Shown in pieces: positions 43,345 through 53,539 of a stretch of DNA of 64,000 nucleotides. Below the pieces are notes generated by a model. The model did not search any database. It saw nothing but the letters and a program-made list of their open reading frames with translations, and had not been told where the DNA came from. A program made the position numbers and the translations under genes. The DNA is from Prostheceraeus crozeri (lineage: Eukaryota; Platyhelminthes; Polycladida; Euryleptidae). The first letter of the stretch is position 1. Each line of letters opens with the position of its first letter. Location: contig CAJQUW010003226.1 in the NCBI GenBank assembly GCA_907163375.1, positions 62,001-126,000 on the forward strand, given 5' to 3'.

Positions 43345-46300
43345 AGACGGACATGGGTGGGGGTCGACGGGCAGCATCCCGATGGAAAGGGTTGCTGACC
43401 TTCTCGATCCCATCAGGCACCTTCTGGCATCCGCTTGGTCGCCGGTGTTAATGTCCAGTCAACGTCGAGCGCTGGGAGGCGGTAATTAACCTAGCTAACC
43501 CTAGAGTCTACGGAAGGTAGTGGAATCCTGATGGAGTAAATGCCATCAAATCTTCAGACATCCACTTTTGCACCCTTTTATAGCTGCGTACTCCACTGCA
43601 GGGATTGCACCGGGTCAAGTTCCGGATCCGAGATCAGGTATGAGATCCGCCCGGATCCCGGATCCAGCGAAGAGCGTTTATGATAAGATGTTGATGTTCA
43701 TTAATGCTGTGGAAAATCCTTACAAAAGTTATAAAGCCTCAAACTCGTTTTTCTCGTCCCTCACTTAGAGTTGGGAGTGGCAGTCAAGAATGCGAATATA
43801 AATCTTAATAGAAATGTTTTATTCAGGAATGTCTGTAGCTCGCTATTGAATTACAATCTATTAATGTACAAAAAAGATGAAGCTTTTTCATGCTTCGTTC
43901 ATTCTTATTGTCATGTTACCGCTGTAGACCCGCTTTACTATTCCACACTAAGGAATGAATGGACATCCATGAACTCCAAAGTTAACAACAAAGAAATATC
44001 CATTGTGCTTCTCCAGACATATAGTATTGATCCGACTACCTTATACTTACAATGAACAGCAGCTGCAATTACTAATAGTTCTAATAGTTAATCAACACAA
44101 ATAAAATCAGGTTTGCTTGCTGTCTTTTCTTTATTTTAATTAAATACGGAGGTTTCCTGTCTTTTCTTTATTTTAATTAAATACACATGTTTATCGTTAT
44201 TGAACTTATTTTTTGATTGACAATCATGGTAAATATAGGCTGAAACTTAATTAATTCAGAAATTCAGTTTCAGTTATCATGTACTAAGAAAGAGTACACA
44301 TTTCTCTAAGCTCGGTCTCAATTGTAATACCGATATTTTATATACTTATAATCATCTATTGATATTTAGTAATGATAATTTGTAATATATATTGCAACAA
44401 CTGATAACCAGAATGACAATTGAAGTTGGCGATAACAAAATCATGGGATTTCAAGATCACTTTATTAGTTTACTTTTATGCATTATAATGCATAATTGTG
44501 AAACGCATAGGCTAATTTAAACTTAATCTCAGAAACCATACCATTCAATGTTTCATGATAATGAAAACGAATTACACGCAATTTAATTACTTTTGATAAT
44601 AGGATCCGGAATCCGCCAGGGTAACCGGGTCTAGGATCCGGATCCGGATCCGGGTGCTTGCAATCCCTGTTCCACTGCCTTAGTGGGTTAGAACTTTTAA
44701 GTTCATAAGGCTGTGAGTCCATCCCAGACAGAAAGGGTTGGCGGCAGGAAGGGCATCCGGCTGTAAAAATCCGCAAAAATAAATCAAATCATGATATCTT
44801 CACTAATACATGTTCCGGATATGGTTAGGGCGTCTCCTGTTTCAAGCGACGTGCACCACCCTCGTCCGAGTGGTGTGACCAGTGGACCAAGACTACCGCG
44901 GAAAGACCGGCGACCGCGGCTAAAGAAGCAAGTCGGAATGCTCAGAATTACCTCATGGAATGTAGGATCTATGACCGGCCGCTCGATAGAAGCAGCTGAT
45001 ACGTTAACACGCAGGGGTGTAGACATTGCCTGCGTACAGGATGTCAGGTGGACTTGGTCTAAGGCGCGTGACATTGGTATGGGATACAAAATTCACTATT
45101 ATGGTGAAGTGTGAGGGAGAAACGGCGTCGGCAGGATATTAAGACGAAAACTAACATATCAAGTCCTGGAAATCAAGAGGATATCGGATAGGATAATCAG
45201 AATGAATCTGGTTGATCACGATACCAAGAAGTTGTATACAATTGTATCGGCCTATGCACCACAACAAGGTTTGAGCGGTCAAGAGAAATACGAATTCTAT
45301 TTGAAATTGGAAGAAGCAACGAATGAATGGCCGGAGCTATCTAAGATAATTGAATGCAGTGGGGAGAAACACTTAGGTGTAACAAGAGGTGGACGGTGGC
45401 GAAAAAAAGAAACCTGGTGATGGGACGTCGAGGTGCAACAGCACACCCGCAGAAAAAAAGAAGCATTCAAAGAGTGGCAGCTTAATACAACAAGTGAGAA
45501 CCATGAAAAATGCAAGCAGGCGAAGAGAGAAATCAAACGGGTAGTAGCCTTGGCTCGCCGCAGAGCTACAAATTTGCTATACGAAGAGTTGGAGAGTGGA
45601 GATCCCCGGTGGAGAGAAAAGAATATTCCGCATTGCAAGAATGAGGGATCAGAATACCAAAGATAATTATGAAGGGCATTTCGTGAAGGACTCCCAAGGA
45701 AACATCTTCAATGGCACCAAGGAGAACATACAGAGATGGAGAGAATATTTCTCGACTCTCTTGATCGAAAGTCGACCGCATGTAACCCCTCCAGAGACCT
45801 CCTGAGAGAAGTATCAGAGACTGAGGTGATACATTGTTTAAGAAAGATGAAAAACAACAATTCATGCGGTCCTAATGGCATCCCGACAGAAGCAATCAAA
45901 AATATTGGCGCACAGGGTGTTGCACAACAGAAGGGAATATTCGATAAACTTCTCCAAGGGGACAAGATACCAAAATCAGTGGAGAGAGAGAACATTATAG
46001 CACCTATCTTCAAAGGAAAGGGCGATCACATGAGTTGTGGAAATTATCGGGGGATCAAATTGTTGAGCCACACATTAAACTTGTGGCAGCGTATCATCGA
46101 TGGCATACTGTGAAACATCATTACAGTCTCAGATGGACAATTTGGATTTCTCCCAAACTGCAGCACCAGTGATGCCATATTCCTAGCAAGAAATACGATG
46201 GAACGGTACAAAGGTCCGTCCTCTCGACACATGATCTTTGTTCATCTGGAAAAAGCGTGCGACACGGTACCGAGGCCAGCAGTTTGGAATTGCCTGCGAA

Positions 46301-46735
46301 AAAGAATGAAACCTGAACGATATGTTAACGCAAGATATGTATTTCGAAAGTACCACCAAAGTGCGCTCCAAGCAAGGAGTCTGTGAGCTTTTCCAAATCG
46401 ATGTGGGCCTCCACCAGGGATCGGCATTGAGTCCGTTCCTATTTGTAGTAATGCTAGATACTATCGCCCACGACGTTCAGAAGCAGCCACCCTGGGACCT
46501 CCTTTATGCGGATGATTTTGCACTTTTCGACGATACTGTGGAAGTAGTCAAGGAAAGAGCGGACGACTGGAATAAGATCATGACAGATAATGGCCTCGAG
46601 ATTAATTTCGGGAAGACATCAACTCAAACCCAATATCAACAACAGATAAGCTTAAGTACCTCGGGTCGATGCTAAGCAAAGATGCCACTATTAATGAAGA
46701 TATGAACCGAGGAACGCAAGTAGCATGTTTTTGTA
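43345..46735 (+). mobile_element. RTE-like LINE split by a hAT-like element
   Basis: The 5' region (43345-43598 and 44670-44930) is GC-richer and includes GCAGGAAGGGCATCCGGC. Coding begins near 44791 with an endonuclease (LRITSWNVGSMTGRS, IACVQDVRW, SDRIIRMNLVDHD, IVSAYAPQQGL). RT follows from about 45750 (NSCGPNGIPTEAIKN, ENIIAPIFKGKGD, GNYRGIKLLSHTLN, MIFVHLEKACDTVPR where motif A lost its Asp). It continues VGLHQGSALSPFLFVVMLD, LLYADDFALF and KYLGSMLSKDATINEDMN, and stops abruptly near 46735, so the C-terminus is missing. Several frameshifts. Same broad group as the copies at 3727 and 11367. Confidence 0.8.
43599..44669. mobile_element. hAT-like element G, 8-bp duplication, GGATCC subterminal repeats
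   Basis: Flanks CTCCACTG (43591-43598) and TTCCACTG (44670-44677) form an 8-bp target duplication with one mismatch. Termini CAGGGATTGCA are perfect over 11 bp. Subterminal GGATCC-type words cluster at both ends (43620-43670 and 44601-44655). The 1071-bp interior has no transposase; it holds a tandem pair of a 28-bp unit at 44120-44184 (CTGTCTTTTCTTTATTTTAA and onward). Inserted in the 5' region of the RTE-like LINE. Confidence 0.88.
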
Positions 46736-47667
46736 GCTTGAGTGTTTCTATTGAACTGAAAGGCATAGCGCAAAATTAAAATGAACAGGCGAACTGAGTG
46801 AACGAACAAAATAGTTGAATGAGTGAAGAGCTGAGTGAGCTGAATATATGGCCTTATTCGAATGCACTGGTGCACTTGGATTTTGGGACGATCTTTTGCA
46901 TTCAAGTTTCGAATATACGCATGCATTTATCGATGGAATGATAATTTGCACCATAATAATGATAAATGAATTTTACGCTTAATTACTTTTAATTGCTTCA
47001 TCTGTTGATGCAATAATGAAAAAGGAATATTGTACTTCAAAATGCAACTAAAATAGCTTTCTTAATTTGAATTCGTCATAAAAAATTTTTGCAATTGTGA
47101 TGAAGGAAAGTCAGTGGCTATCACATAGCAGATGGCAATTAAACGCTTTCAATCTTCAGCACATATTTTCACATTCTTTCTATAATCAGTAATATAGAAT
47201 TTTCTTTTTAAGATGATTTTATTCCAATATAATATTACCTTTTTTGCAACTGTAGTACTGCACAAACGGCATGCATATACGAGCATTTTTATAGTGCACA
47301 TCACTCTTAAGCACTACTTCTAAAAAGCATATATTCTGCTACGTGCAGCTATAATCGATTGTTCTTGCTCAACTGTTTTTAACTGTAATTTTGCATCATT
47401 AAATTACGAAAATTGTGTTGGAATATCACAACTTTTAGGATATAAGAAACGGACTATGTTGGTAAGTCATTATCATTAATAACCATCATAACATATCATT
47501 AATATGGCTTGTGGATGGGGACTACTGCATTACAAGAGCTATTCATCTAAACGCAATAGTGATTATCACAAAGAGCCGCTTTTGTGAGTTAATTGATGAA
47601 TTTATAATACGAAAAATGAAAAGGTTCTTATTAATTAGTTATGATTTATGTTATGTCGTTTACTTAC
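46736..47667. other. Inferred intron sequence
   Basis: AT-rich; GTGAACGAAC and GAGTGAAGAGCTGAGTGAGC words at 46790-46840 give a faint internal repetition. No gene or element recognised. Confidence 0.35.
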
Positions 47668-47890
47668 CAATGATTTGTATGGTGATTTCACTTTTATCAT
47701 TCTCATTAAAAGTATCTTTCTTCGTATTACTACTGATATTACTCAGAGTTGAAGTACAAGGATTGTCATCTTTTCTTGTAGAGGGAGTGCATTCGACATT
47801 ATTCTTTGGTGTGGTGGTTGATGGAGTGGAGAATGGAACAGAGTTCTCGGGGATACTAGGATGATCCGCCTCGTCTTCAATGAATGATAC
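47668..47890 (-). CDS. Host gene, 223-bp exon
   Basis: Very good splice sites on the minus strand: a T-rich tract ending TTCATGTTTCAG and donor ATTG then GTAAGTAAAC. In phase 0 it codes 74 residues plus one base: VSFIEDEADHPSIPENSVPF, STPSTTTPKNNVECTPS, STLSNISSNTKKDTF, KSEITIQII. Only this frame is open throughout. Thr- and Ser-rich, acidic, low complexity, likely disordered. The spare base forms Asp with the exon at 31803, across an intron of about 15.5 kb. Confidence 0.6.
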
Positions 47891-49074
47891 CTGAAACATG
47901 AAGTATAAAATAAAATAGAAAATCTGGAATGCTGACCATGTACGAGTAGTCATACAAGCAGTTGTTAGTCAATATTTGCATCAAAAAGCTATTATTGCTT
48001 TCTTCAAAACAAACGAGATATTGAAGCATAAAATATTGAGAAGCTTTGAGTTCAGCTTTTGATATCAGAATATTGGCAATCTACACTACATCTTTTTCTC
48101 TGTCAAAACTAAAGCTTAATTAGCCTACGGTACTCGAATTTCTCAAAGGAACCGGTAGGTAAGAGATTCTAATCACTTAAGGACTTTTGATCAAGGATAT
48201 CAAAAATAATCAGTCATTAACCACAAATAGCGTATTGTCAGAGGGAACTAGGTGAATAGAAAGACAAAAGAGACCATTTATGTCGGAGAAAGGTCACGAG
48301 GGGACCTATAAGACACTACAAGACACACCTTCTGAGATTGACATACAAGTATATAAGACTGATGATTACGCAAAATATTTTTGATGTATGTTGTACATGA
48401 ATTTCGTTATGAAATGAGTGGAGTAAAATATTTGATTCGATTGCAATTATACTTTATAATACCGTATATTTTCGAGAGATAAAAAACTCACTTTGAAAAT
48501 GATCGAGCCATTTGATAAAATCACGTGGATCTGACATAACAACAATGTGTATCTCTATACGCGAATATGCTATATAAGGAGACATTTTTCAAGCAATAAC
48601 CTTTCCTAAAAACATCGAAAATTGTAGGCATAAGCCCATATTTCTAAGTATCATAGGATGTGGCAGAACTTAGTGGAAATTGTTTGATTGCAATTACACA
48701 TTTTAATTCTATCGAAGTGTTATTGAGCAATTACTTACATTAAATATAAATATAAAATCAATAAATTAAAATACAAAAAATGGCCACTCAGCCAGTAAAT
48801 CTCTAAATAACAAACATTGAGATCGATAGAGGCTTCCTCTGACTGAAGCAGCATTACCACGCTGCACGGTAGGACTCAATCGTTGAGTCAGTTGGACCTG
48901 TTGTAGCCTATCTACGACGAACGGATTTATCGCGACTGAAACCTTCTACAGCAACCAATCAGTTGTGAGAGTAGGGTTTTGATGGCATGATCATAAATGT
49001 AACATGAAGATAACTGAGCATTAGGGTATCGAGCAGGATTAGTTAAAGTTAGGCTGCAGCTGTGTATTTTAATT
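47891..49074. other. Inferred intron sequence
   Basis: No element recognised apart from the candidate 39-bp exon at 48492. The stretch before 49075 shows no LINE 5' region, consistent with 5' truncation of the LINE that follows. Confidence 0.35.
48492..48530 (-). CDS. Host gene, possible 39-bp cassette exon
   Basis: A minus-strand acceptor (TTGTTGTTATGTCAG) and donor (CAAA then GTGAGTTTTT) bound 39 bp. In phase 0 it reads IHVILSNGSIIFK. Being a multiple of three, it can be included or skipped without changing the frame between the exons at 58089 and 47668. Evidence is limited to the splice signals and open phase. Confidence 0.35.
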
Positions 49075-49079
49075 AAGCT

Positions 49080-49505
49080 GTGTTAACTCAACATCCCGAG
49101 GCTCATGATGAGAACACTGAACAAGTAGTCGATAAGCTGATGGAAGCCATCGATGTTGACGTTGACATAGATTCCATCGAGAGGATCGGGAGACGCAACT
49201 CCAAATTCTCGCGTTTGATTAAAGTAAAAACGAAAAGTAAAATTCAACGCAATAACGTACTCAAGCAGGCAAAGAAACTGAGAGAAGATGCAACTCATGA
49301 TGGCGTTTACATAAATGCTGACAGGTGCCCATTGGATAGAAAAGAAGACAAACGTCTACGAGAATTAATTCAAATTTTCAGAAGAGACTATCCAAATGAG
49401 ACATTTTTCATTAATAGAGGAAGAATTATGAAAGGGGACGTTATCATCGAAACAGCCGACCCGCTACGTCAAATTCGCGCATTGCCAAATACATGCAATA
49501 TGTAA
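49080..49505 (+). CDS. LINE ORF1, C-terminal part
   Basis: Open frame of 141 residues with IERIGRRNSKFSRLIKV, NVLKQAKKLREDATHDGVYI, NADRCPLDRKEDKRL and INRGRIMKGD. It parallels the ORF1 C-termini of the LINEs at 2916 and 52755 (IGR motif, then L..A..LR and Y.N.D..P). Known ORF1 proteins of this group bind RNA and act as chaperones. The upstream coiled-coil part is lost through 5' truncation, so the Met at 49080 is probably internal. Confidence 0.65.
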   Translation: MLTQHPEAHDENTEQVVDKLMEAIDVDVDIDSIERIGRRNSKFSRLIKVKTKSKIQRNNVLKQAKKLREDATHDGVYINADRCPLDRKEDKRLRELIQIFRRDYPNETFFINRGRIMKGDVIIETADPLRQIRALPNTCNM

Positions 49506-49580
49506 CTACGTCGTCAACCTGTAAAGCAGAGGAAGAAACCTGAAGCAAAAGCGTTAACTGATCAATTTACTAATCTTTGT

Positions 49581-52190
49581 TTGCCGAGTGTTTCATTGAC
49601 TAATATAAGGTCTATCCGAAATAAAGTCGACGAGGTACGGACATTTCTATCTACGCATCGCCCGAATCTTCTACTTCTCACGGAAACCTGGCTTGATGAC
49701 ACTGTTGATGACTCCTCAATAACTTTACCGAACTATATACTACATCGCGCAGATCGACATTCAGCGAAGAAGGGTGGAGGTATATGTTGTTTTGTTCGGG
49801 ACGTTTTTCACTCAGAATCCCTCCTGACTGTTTCTAAAAATGACGAAGTAGAAATTCTGGTTGTAAAAATATGTTATAAATCATTTAAATGCATCGTGGT
49901 AACCATTTACTTTCCGCATGGATCATCTTTATCCTCAATTATTATTCAAGAAGTCTCAAATTTTGTAATTTCCGCAGTGGATGACATTTTGAACAAGTTT
50001 TCATCTTACTCCGTCATGTTCGCAGGTGATTTCAATCGCATCTCGAGTGACTTCCTCGAAGATAACTTTTGCGTGACGAATGTAGTAAATGAGCCTACTC
50101 GTTATGATGCTTGCCTTGACATGATCCTCATCCCAGACAACTATATTCCATACTATGATCAACCTACGATCACACCACCGCTTAGTCACAGTGATCATAA
50201 TTGCGTTATCCTCAAACCAAAACGAGAAATTATCTTAGAAGACAAACTGATTGAGGTGATTGATTTCCGCCAATCATATTTGAACGATGCTCAATCATTT
50301 CTAGATTCTCTTGATTGGGATGTGCTATTTGACAACAAAACTTTGAATGAGATGTGCGATATCTTCTATGGTGAACTTCGAAAGAGTTTTGATTTTTTAC
50401 CTCGTAACATTATCAGGAGGTCTCCCAAAGACCCACCTTGGATGACAAATACAATAACTGTCCTAATAAATAAAAGGTATGATGCATACAGAAAGAAAAA
50501 CTGGCCTCAATATCAGCATTATCGAGAAAAGGTGAGAACCGCCATTTTTTGCGCCAAACAAAGCTGGGGACGTCATATGATAAAACGTAATCGCTCAATC
50601 TGGGACATTCGAAAGCAAGTTCTTGATAAAAGCAATGACAATTGTAACTGGTTGCTGAACTACAAACCAAATGCATCGGTTGAGTCAGTCCTTGAGGAAA
50701 TAAAGAAAAACATCTTTCCTGGTGTATCGTCTAAACTCTCATTTCCTCGTAATTCCTCCGATTATCAGAATTCATTGCCCTTTGTTGTATCCGAAGCTGA
50801 AATCAATACACAATTAAAGAATGTCAATCCAAGAAAATCCAAGGGTTCAGACCAGATTCCAAGCCTAGCGTGGTCAAAGTTTGCTGACAACATCTCCTTA
50901 CCTCTTTCACTAATTTTCCGAACCTGTCTCAAATTTGCTGACCTTCCGAAGAGCTGGAAAATAGCAGATGATGTTCCCCTTCCAAAATTCACACCACCAA
51001 GTGTCAACAACATCAGACCAATTTCCCTTCTGCCAATACCAGAAAGGATATTTGAGAAAATTCTTGTAAAGAACATGGGCAAAGAATTTCTCTCTCGCTT
51101 CGACGATGGACAATTTGGTTACAAGAAAAAATCGTCTACAGCATGTGCCCTAATTGAAATAGAAAATTTCATAATTGCGAAGCTTGAAAGCACCTCAGTT
51201 AAAGCTTGTCATTTGATTGCAGTGGATATTATGAAGGGTTTTGACAGGATTCCTCACGACCTTTTAATGACGAAAATGGTACGAGATGGATTTAGTGAGT
51301 TCCTGATTGTATTCATTGCTAATTATCTTTTCGAAAGAGAGGCGAGGCTGCGCTGGAACGGGCATTACACTTCTCCTGTCAGTTTGAATTGCGGAATCCC
51401 TCAGGGATCAACTTTAGGTCCCCTGATATTCGCATACTTCGTCTCAGACTTACAGTGTCAATCAAGATCAAGTACATTGATGGTGAAATACGCAGACGAT
51501 ATATTTCTAATGGGAACAATACATAAAGACGCTATCTCTTCGAATGTACACAATAGTTATAACGTCATCATCAAATGGACAACAGACAACAAGTTAACTG
51601 TTAAAAAAGAAAAATGTCAGCAAATGTTCTTATCACTCAATAACTCGTTCGATGGATCATCGTTTGAAATTCCTGATATTCCAATTAGAACGGAAATGAG
51701 CATTTTGGGAGTGAAGTTTTGCTCTAACATACAATGGAAGCCTCATATTCGTAATGTCTGCAAGAGGTCATCTTCACGACTATTTGCACTGCGACAAATG
51801 AAAGAATTCGTAACCAGGGAAGAGTTAATTGCAGTATACCAGAACTGCATACGGAGCCTTCTGGAGTATTGTGCACCTCTCTTCACTGAGCTAGACAGAG
51901 CATCAGAATGTCTCATAGAACAGATTCAAAGAAGATCCCATGCTATCGTGTGTCAATCAAAACACTGTGAATGTGCGAATTTCGTCCCACTTCATTACCG
52001 CCGTAAGGTGCTTGGTTTTCGACTTTTAGAGAAAATTTATGGTGATAGTGATCATCCTCTCCATCATCTCATTCCGCCCATGATGACCCACTCACGAAAT
52101 TTCATGCTTCCGGTAATACGATCAGCTCACCGAGAAAAAACTTTTGTGATATCTATGTGTAAGCTTTTCAACAATGGCTTCACAATTTAA
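49581..52190 (+). CDS. LINE ORF2: endonuclease and reverse transcriptase, intact
   Basis: 869 residues without interruption. N-terminal endonuclease of the EEP fold: RSIRNKVDEVRTFLS, LLLLTETWLDD (Glu near residue 35), FAGDFNR (Asp/Asn near 148), SDHNCVIL (Asp/His near 203). Reverse transcriptase: SKGSDQIPSLAWSKF, IRPISLLPIPERIFEKIL, IAVDIMKGFDRIP (motif A Asp near 547), CGIPQGSTLGPLIF (motif B), VKYADDIFLMG (motif C near 636), then thumb SILGVKFCSNIQWKPHI and LLEYCAPLFTELDRASE. It performs target-primed reverse transcription in the nucleus. All catalytic residues look present. Motif A reads MKGFD where relatives usually have KAFD. Confidence 0.92.
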   Translation: MPSVSLTNIRSIRNKVDEVRTFLSTHRPNLLLLTETWLDDTVDDSSITLPNYILHRADRHSAKKGGGICCFVRDVFHSESLLTVSKNDEVEILVVKICYKSFKCIVVTIYFPHGSSLSSIIIQEVSNFVISAVDDILNKFSSYSVMFAGDFNRISSDFLEDNFCVTNVVNEPTRYDACLDMILIPDNYIPYYDQPTITPPLSHSDHNCVILKPKREIILEDKLIEVIDFRQSYLNDAQSFLDSLDWDVLFDNKTLNEMCDIFYGELRKSFDFLPRNIIRRSPKDPPWMTNTITVLINKRYDAYRKKNWPQYQHYREKVRTAIFCAKQSWGRHMIKRNRSIWDIRKQVLDKSNDNCNWLLNYKPNASVESVLEEIKKNIFPGVSSKLSFPRNSSDYQNSLPFVVSEAEINTQLKNVNPRKSKGSDQIPSLAWSKFADNISLPLSLIFRTCLKFADLPKSWKIADDVPLPKFTPPSVNNIRPISLLPIPERIFEKILVKNMGKEFLSRFDDGQFGYKKKSSTACALIEIENFIIAKLESTSVKACHLIAVDIMKGFDRIPHDLLMTKMVRDGFSEFLIVFIANYLFEREARLRWNGHYTSPVSLNCGIPQGSTLGPLIFAYFVSDLQCQSRSSTLMVKYADDIFLMGTIHKDAISSNVHNSYNVIIKWTTDNKLTVKKEKCQQMFLSLNNSFDGSSFEIPDIPIRTEMSILGVKFCSNIQWKPHIRNVCKRSSSRLFALRQMKEFVTREELIAVYQNCIRSLLEYCAPLFTELDRASECLIEQIQRRSHAIVCQSKHCECANFVPLHYRRKVLGFRLLEKIYGDSDHPLHHLIPPMMTHSRNFMLPVIRSAHREKTFVISMCKLFNNGFTI

Positions 52191-52754
52191 ATTGACTATT
52201 TATGTTCGATATCACTTTATTCGCTTCATTGTGGTTTGTTAAGTTTGCTTACTTCAAATGACTTTTTGAATACTTTGTAACGCCCCACGATTTTCAGTAT
52301 TGGGGTTCTATTTCAAATAAACGATTATTATTATTATTATTATTATCTGAACTGTCGGATGTTCTGTGTCTGCTGATCGTGATTCCAGTGGATATACATT
52401 TTGCTGCATCGCGTCTTTCATTGCCGTAGTTTGTCGCCGAAATTTATGTTGTCAGATTCGTCACGTTACGAGCTTTCGAGCGGTGCTAATTTCAACAACG
52501 TGGGATCCCTATCCTAATCATGAATCGCTTTTTGTCCTTTCTCTTCTTGAGTATCATAACGTCTGTCAATCTGCATAACCGGAAACTCGACTGAACTGTT
52601 CTCCACGGTCTGCAAGATTGTTGATTTCAATCTAAGGTCATTGAATGGTTAATTAATCGGAATCAGTGATTCGGTGGTGTATCACTTCAGGTGTTAGATT
52701 AGCATCCAATGGTCAGGAGGTCGAGACTGCGACGTGTAGTTTTGTGTCGGTATC

Positions 52755-53489
52755 ATGAGCCAATCTCCTATGACTAGAGGAAAAAGTAAAAGGAAATCAG
52801 AATCTTTTGTATCTTCTAATGATATGAAGCAACTTTTAGAAGCTACCAAGGATGAATTGATGTCCTTTTTTGAAGCCAAATTCAATGATGTAAATAACTC
52901 TATCGTGATGCTGGCAACCCGCGTTACATCTATGGAAGAGTCATTGACCTCCTTAAGATTTGAGGTTCTTCTACTAGATACAAAAGTTAAATCGCTAAAG
53001 AATGAGGTGGATGGTTTTGGTGAAGCTTCAAAGCATTTGTTTGATTGTGCTTTGCGAGAATTCCAGCAAATTCAGTCTCGCAAGAAGAATATTATTGTTA
53101 AAGGGTTAAGCGAAAAGAATAAAGGTAGTTTAGATGAACGGATTGAGCATGATAAGAATAAATGTCGGGAACTATTTTCTTCAGTACAGTTACCAGATCT
53201 GAATATAAAAAATGTTCGAAGAATTGGTCGTCAAAGAGATGATGGCAAGTGACTGCTCAAGGTTGAATTTCACAAAACGTTTGAAAAGCAGTTAATAGTG
53301 GAGAAAGCTAAAAATTTGCGCAATACAAGATTTCGAGATGTGTACGTCAATCCTGATCTCACCCCTTTGGAACAGAACCGAATGAAAGAACTTAAAATGG
53401 AACTCAAGGCTAGGAGAGAGAGGGGAGAAGACGTCGTTATTTCACGTGGAGTTGTGGTGGATAAGTCGCAGTTGAAAAATTTTCGGTAG
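52755..53489 (+). pseudogene. LINE ORF1 with one in-frame stop
   Basis: 244 residues in one frame apart from a TGA at 53250-53252. N-terminus SPMTRGKSKRKSESFVSS, then a long coiled coil (MKQLLEATKDELMSFFEAKF, TSMEESLTSLRF, DTKVKSLKNEVDGFGEA), NIIVKGLSEKNKG, VRRIGRQRDDGK, then after the stop EKAKNLRNTRFRDVYVNPDL and MELKARRERGEDVV. Typical coiled-coil plus RNA-binding ORF1. The single stop is the only visible defect. Confidence 0.8.
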
Positions 53490-53539
53490 GGCTTTTAAAC
53501 ACTCAGCGTTTATTTTCCGGTAAGCCCAGTCAATTTGTT

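Larger units (their letters stand above)
49075..52347 (+). mobile_element. CR1-like LINE with intact ORF2
   Basis: Contains the C-terminal part of ORF1, a complete ORF2 and a short 3' UTR ending in an (ATT)n tail at 52323-52347. The N-terminal half of ORF1 and any 5' UTR are missing, so the copy is 5'-truncated. Microsatellite-type tails are a habit of the CR1/L2 group. No target duplication was identified. ORF2 without a stop over 869 codons points to a fairly recent insertion. It lies in the inferred host intron between 48530 and 58089, immediately followed by a second LINE. Confidence 0.85.

Noticed and set aside
47511-47864. 117-residue plus-strand frame with hydrophobic segments
   Set aside because: It is the antisense of the Thr/Ser-rich minus-strand exon at 47668-47890, which has both splice sites; the apparent membrane segment is an artefact of complementing low-complexity codons.
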